Assembly: GCA_032207245.1 (NCBI GenBank)
Contig: CM063504.1
Coordinates: 18,736,907-18,800,906, forward strand
Direction of reading: 5' to 3'
DNA: 64,000 bases
Origin: Pardosa pseudoannulata
Taxonomy: Eukaryota; Arthropoda; Arachnida; Araneae; Lycosidae
Positions 59,688-64,000 of this stretch are shown piece after piece. The first letter of the stretch is position 1. Every line of letters begins with the position of its first letter. The notes under the pieces were generated by a model. It did not search any database and was not told the DNA's origin. It saw only the letters and a program-made list of their open reading frames with translations. Both the position numbers and the translations under genes were made by a program.

Positions 59688-61172
59688 GTAGGCATATCGG
59701 GTTCACTTAAGAATTGGGTTCCTCCTCCAACTTGGCGATAATGGTTTAAGTGTGGTAGCCTAACATTTTCTCCTGATCTCACAGTGTCCAAACAATCTGT
59801 ATCTATATTATAATTTATATAATATTTGCATCAAACTATCCTTGTGTAACTCTTTCGTATACAATAATTTCTTATATAATAAAAATGAGCAATGCTTAAA
59901 AGAATAGATATAACGGTACAACTTTGATATACCCCCCAAAAAATTACGCGCCAAATCTGGCACTCCCTAAGGACATTTTAGGGTTTCTGTTTCTTGTTTT
60001 GGTGTTGCCAATTTAGGTTTTTTCAGCTTTTCGGTTTTTGCTGTTGCAAAATTTAGTATTTTCTTGTATTTTGTACCATTTTTTGAGTTTTTTTTTAAAG
60101 TTTTGTGGCAACAATTTTTGAATTTCATATGTTTTACCGCCATTTCATTCATTCGCCATTTCTTTGTGAAGTGATCAAGCGGATTTCTGACTTGCTGTAT
60201 TTTGCTGCAAATCTGTAAATTATATTTTTTTTTCTATTAATTATTTTTATCTTTTAGCTTTCAATATGCCTACTGTATATAGTGTTGTGGAAAAGTTTCA
60301 GGGAATTTTGAGTCGGAAAATTGTAATTAAGGAATGGATTAAACCAGGTACGCCTGTTTATTCTGATTGTTGGAAAAGTTATGATTATTTGACGGATGAG
60401 GGTTTTGAGTTTTTAAAGGTAAATCATTCTTTAACATTTGTAGACCCCAATTCCGGGTGTCATACCAATACAATTGAAAGTACGTGGATGCATGTTAAAG
60501 CTTCTTTGACTATGTACAATCGCAAGGCAGATTTTAAATTTTACCTTGCGATGTACATGTTTCGTAAATCATGTTTAGCGGCTAATGTTGATTGTTTCAA
60601 TAAATTTATTGAAATTGCTGCTGGGGTAAATTGGGAGGAATTCAAAATTTCTGTATAAATAATTCTTTTTATTAGATTGCCGACACGTATTTTCAATTGT
60701 ATTTGTTAAAATTTTTGTGTAAATTGCATATAATATGTTATTCAGTGTCATTTATTTGTATTTTTTATGTATTTATTGTATTTTTTAGGTATTCTTTTTT
60801 TTTTGTATTTAATGATTCCGTATTTTTTATGTATTAATTATTTGTATTTAGCGAGAATCCATCTTGGCGAGAAAAAGGCGCCAAAAACAGGTATTTTGCT
60901 TGGCGATAAAATAAAGTCTTCAAATTTCCGATTTGGAGGTATATCAAAGTAGTTCCCTATTAATTGCCCATAAATATAAATGTCTGGTTTTCTTTATTTA
61001 AGTAAGAGTATATAATTCTATTATGGTGGCGAACTGTGCATTAATTAAAGTTGCCAGAAAAAGCATGAAATACAATGTTTGGAAGGATTAACTTTGGTTT
61101 TAGTAAATATTGCAAATATTTTCGCCAAATTTGCCAAGGGGCACCCATTTTTTAAGTAGACCCGGCATATGT
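59688..61172 (+). mobile_element. Merlin-like (IS1595/ISXO2-type) DNA transposon, parent of local MITEs
   Basis: About 1.48 kb bounded by inverted repeats: left CATATCGGGTTCACTTAAG, then AATTGGGTTCC and CCAACTTGGCG; right in reverse CATATGCCGGGTCTACTTAA, then ATGGGTGCCCC and TTGGCAAATTTGGCG. Its terminal 200-300 bp are shared with 12568-13022, 15520-15955 and 18090-18545. Internally it carries a truncated ISXO2-type transposase. Merlin elements are eukaryotic relatives of bacterial IS1016/IS1595 insertion sequences that move by cut and paste. Confidence 0.8.
60266..60658 (+). CDS. ISXO2-like (Merlin-type) transposase, C-terminal fragment
   Basis: 130 codons, ATG to TAA. Residues about 22-40 (KEWIKPGTPVYSDCWKSYD) hold the second catalytic Asp (D34); residues 50-60 (LKVNHSLTFVD) and 66-78 (HTNTIESTWMHVK) hold the conserved N-H-S, F-V-D-P and N-T-I-E-S-T-W motifs, with E71 (or N68) as third metal ligand and K78 following. 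Known ISXO2/IS1595 transposases are about 250-300 residues with an N-terminal zinc-ribbon and a first catalytic Asp in a D-E-S-like motif; both are missing here. The frame is open back to 60191 without another ATG, and TTTTTATCTTTTAG just before the start looks like a splice acceptor, so an upstream exon may exist, but I could not find it in 59900-60250. Either an intron-bearing gene whose 5' exon is lost, or a truncated, inactive copy. Confidence 0.75.
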   Translation: MPTVYSVVEKFQGILSRKIVIKEWIKPGTPVYSDCWKSYDYLTDEGFEFLKVNHSLTFVDPNSGCHTNTIESTWMHVKASLTMYNRKADFKFYLAMYMFRKSCLAANVDCFNKFIEIAAGVNWEEFKISV

Positions 61173-61534
61173 CCAGTAAGTAAGTTAACACGTTATGAGA
61201 AGGAGTGGTTCATCATGATAGTATAAATATTAAGATGCGTTACAGAAATAATAAAATAAAAAGATAATAATAAAAGAATAATTTATTAAAATGAAATAAA
61301 TGATTTAAAAAATAATATATAGTGATAATAAATGATTAAATGCAATTAAAATGAGATCAAATGCGATTAAAATATGATTAAATACGGTTGAATACGATTG
61401 AATAAGAGTAAATGTATTGAATATATGAAGTAACATAGAAAAATCTGCACAGGAACGTAAATAGGATCCTGCAAACTATCAATGAAATTCTAAAGAACTG
61501 AGTGGGAGTAGCTTAAGCTACCTCATTACTTAGA
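61173..61534. repeat. AT-rich imperfect short-period repeat
   Basis: About 61280-61430 is built from variants of AATACGATTGAATA/AATGCGATTAAAAT with a period of about 12-20 bases. Confidence 0.55.
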
Positions 61535-61940
61535 CTTGTTCTGTCCCCGACGATGACAAAAATTCAAAAACTAAATTTAAATTATTAAAAATTGTTTTTT
61601 ATGTTTATTTAGTATACTTTAGGCCCTTTTCGGATTTTTAATGCAGTTTATTTATTTAAAAAAAATTATTTTTTCAAATTCTTCAATTTTTTCTATTTTG
61701 ATCATTTTTATTCATTATTTTCTGTTTATTTTGTACGGATGTCACTGGCCGCAAAAATATTTTATGTTTTTCTATTCCTAAACTCTCTACTCTCTAGTTT
61801 TTGGTGCTATGAACTCACGAATCCACCCTTCTATCTCTTTGCTCTTTTATGTGTTTATTTTTCGCTCGTTGTCATTTTTGTGCTTACTGACAGAAGCCTC
61901 TGGATTGACGGGCTCGGCCCATAGGGTCCAGTTGAATCAC
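61535..61940 (+). mobile_element. Interspersed repeat R3, plus-strand copy
   Basis: GTTCTGTCCCCGACGATGAC, TTTGTACGGATGTCACTGGC, CATTTTTGTGCTTACTGACA and GACGGGCTCGGCCCATAGGG in order, as on the minus strand of 16735-17100. Hydrophobic short frames within it differ between copies and are not coding. It begins some 360 bp beyond the Merlin-like element. Confidence 0.65.
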
Positions 61941-62059
61941 CACCATTAAAGCCTTTTAAGCCTTTAGTTAGAGTTAATTACACTGACTTTTCTTGTTCTA
62001 CTAATTAGAAATTAAAACTTTTATAAATAACCTATAGAGTAATATTATGGTGGGGGGGG

Positions 62060-62205
62060 CTACTGTTGCTTCTTCGTATTCGTATCTGAGTATCCGAAAC
62101 TCTGTTAGCAGAGACGACTGTAGTCATTCGAAATCGGCTGTTAGAAGTCAACTATGAGTAGATTATTGTTCCTGTTACTGAAAATCAATGTGGCATTTAA
62201 AAAAA
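62060..62205 (+). mobile_element. SINE family A, degenerate fragment
   Basis: AGTCATTCGAAATCGGCTG and the final AAAAAAACCAAAAC-like tail keep the family order; head boxes are not readable. Confidence 0.35.
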
Positions 62206-64000
62206 CCAAAACTATGATTAACTCTTAAGCCCCAGAATTAAAATCCGATTATTTATTCAACAGTAAACAAGTGTATAGTTGGTGGATACTTATTAAGACA
62301 GTATTCATTGTATTTAATGTCATCCTGATTGGTAAAGGATTGTAAAAGATTAATTTTAATATGTGGAATTCATTGAATTTTTTTTAACTTATTATATGAT
62401 TGATGGAATGAAAGCAGTTTGACTTGAATAGCTGAGTGATGTAATACATTTAATCCCATTCGTGTGTTTATGTTCTATCTACAGTAAAGTGTGAATGAAA
62501 TATTTATTTGGATGTGTTACAAGTTACATCAGATAAATAGGAATCTTTATGGCACAGTATATTTTAACTTTACCACTCTTTGACTAGGATGTTTCCAAAG
62601 ACATAATTTGCATTTTACACAGTACTTTCTAAAACAAAGGACGCTGAAGTTGTAAACCAAAAAACTTATTTTGCTTCGCAGTGTAAGAGATGGAAAGCAC
62701 GGTGAAGAGTTGGATTTTAACTGTCATGTCAACAAAGACTCTTAGACTGATGCATTACCATTGTTAGCAGTACTAGAGGGCTTGACCCAGGGAGTACTGT
62801 TGTCAACTCTTCCTGTGAGATCTTGTGAGAAGAGTTGGTGTCCACACCTTATGAAATACTATTTAGAAATGAGTGAATTCATGATACTAACAAAGATGTA
62901 AAATTTTGGTCTTATTTTAAGATCTCAATTTTAAAAAGTGACTATTAGCAGAAACATTGCAAGATTCTGGTATTTTAAATTAGTAATACACACTCAATGC
63001 ATAAGCTAAATGTGATGCCTTATTCATTTTTACAGAAAGATTTCGAATTTAGTTCAAGTAACAAGTTCGTAATTTAGTAACAAGTTCGTAAATGAGAAAT
63101 GAACATTTAAAATACACAAATAAAAGACAAAAAAACATACAAAAGATCATTAAAGAAAAAATAACCGGTTCAATGCATACCCAAGAAAAAATCTTATTTA
63201 CATTAGGGTCATTCCTTCTAAAATAAAGCATTCTTTTTATTTTTCATTGTATATTTAATATGTGTCATTTTAGGCCCTTTTGGTGTAGTTTAAAAAGTTT
63301 ACTTAAATCCATAGCCAGAAAATTCACTCTTGTACCTTTTACAATGTTTTTTTTCTTACACAAATATAATTTAAGTTTCAAAACAGCTGTACATTTTTGT
63401 TCTTTTTTATTTGTACATTTATTTATATTTTTGCACTCTCTTTTTGAAATACTTCTACTCAAAAATCTCATTCAAACGAGGAAGTGGGTTTTCTGCCGTT
63501 TCTATTTGTATGTTTTATAAGTTAGCCTGTTTTTTTTAACACATTTTTATTTAAATCTTTCAGCCATGAGATTCAGTTGTTCCTGCATCTGGTGTAAGTT
63601 AATGTGCCTGTTTATTTCTATATTTGCTTTACTGAAGAATATAAATTAGGATGATTTTTTTTTCATCCCAGTGCTATTTAGCCCCATCTTTGTTTCAGAA
63701 GGCGTGGGTTAGTCTGAATTTTGGGCATAATTTTTTCGTTTTTCCCCCTCTAATCATTATCGCAACTAGCACAACAAAGAGCAAATCCTGATTCATAATT
63801 CAGACATCTGCTTCCCGGCATCTCCCCACTCCTGGCAACAATTTTTACTTCATCAGCCCACGAGTGGAACCTACGCAAAATCCACACTTATTTTCCATCG
63901 AAAACCAGGTGAATTTTGGCGGTTCCAGCTCACACCCTGACACCTTTAATGGGAGGAACTTCAAATGTTCAGCCCCTTATTAATACCTATAATATTTAAC
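62206..64000. other. Non-coding stretch to the window end
   Basis: 62640-62830 and 63780-63960 are comparatively complex (AGAGATGGAAAGCACGGTG; GTGAATTTTGGCGGTTCC) and could be exon or conserved non-coding DNA, but no frame or splice pair is convincing. The remainder is AT-rich with T-runs. Confidence 0.4.

Noticed and set aside
59967..60152. Minus-strand 61-codon Lys-rich frame within the Merlin-like element
   Set aside because: Low complexity, opposite to the transposase, no family match.
61739..61924. Hydrophobic 61-codon frame, membrane-protein-like
   Set aside because: Lies in repeat R3; the other R3 copy does not keep the frame, and hydrophobicity follows from T-rich DNA.

Overview
This window looks like AT-rich, intron-scale or intergenic DNA from an arthropod nuclear genome. 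A spider or other chelicerate is my best guess, based on the mix of a tRNA-derived SINE with an AAACC-rich tail, mariner relics, Tigger/pogo relics and an ISXO2/IS1595-type (Merlin) transposase. That guess is inference, not proof. I see no operon, no rRNA or bona fide tRNA gene, no CRISPR array, and no complete host protein-coding gene. The only convincing coding remains belong to transposons. One possible host exon (minus strand, 22813-22920) and a few compact non-repetitive islands that could be conserved non-coding elements are listed at low confidence.

Layout. 1-6350: unique-looking AT-rich DNA with an inverted pair of octamer motifs near 2780. 6360-6985: tandem repeat of about 150 bp with a 15-bp-arm hairpin. 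9644-10944: three long CT/TA/TG microsatellites. 12568-18545: three non-autonomous relatives of the Merlin-like element, a deleted mariner with a duplicated right end, and a repeat (here called R2) split by another repeat (R3). 18611-22245: two SINE families, including a roughly 359-bp tandem array whose monomer contains a SINE. 23575-24525: AAT-rich tandem duplications. 27560-33648: a satellite array of about 15 monomers of about 425 bp. 34077-37430: further R2, SINE and R4 copies. 38801-43714: two well-bounded and one weaker TTAA-flanked piggyBac-like non-autonomous elements, one carrying a SINE. 45065-53802: a cluster of SINE copies plus a Tigger/pogo relic at 49575-50303. 55501-55828: two adjacent hairpin MITEs. 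56882-57907: a SINE with a 15-bp target-site duplication, split by a solo LTR. 59688-61172: the Merlin-like parent element with a 130-codon transposase fragment. 61535-61940: a second R3 copy.

How the pieces relate. Most structure is a record of transposition. A Merlin-like element with transposase remains sits in the same window as three of its short derivatives. One SINE family recurs more than ten times in both orientations. SINEs sit inside other elements and are themselves interrupted, which gives relative ages. Microsatellites repeatedly abut element ends. No undescribed multi-gene system is visible. The observations most worth following are the nested LTR-in-SINE, the TTAA element group, the two-subfamily satellite with a splice-acceptor-like motif in each monomer, the tandem array built on a SINE, and two putative regulatory motifs.
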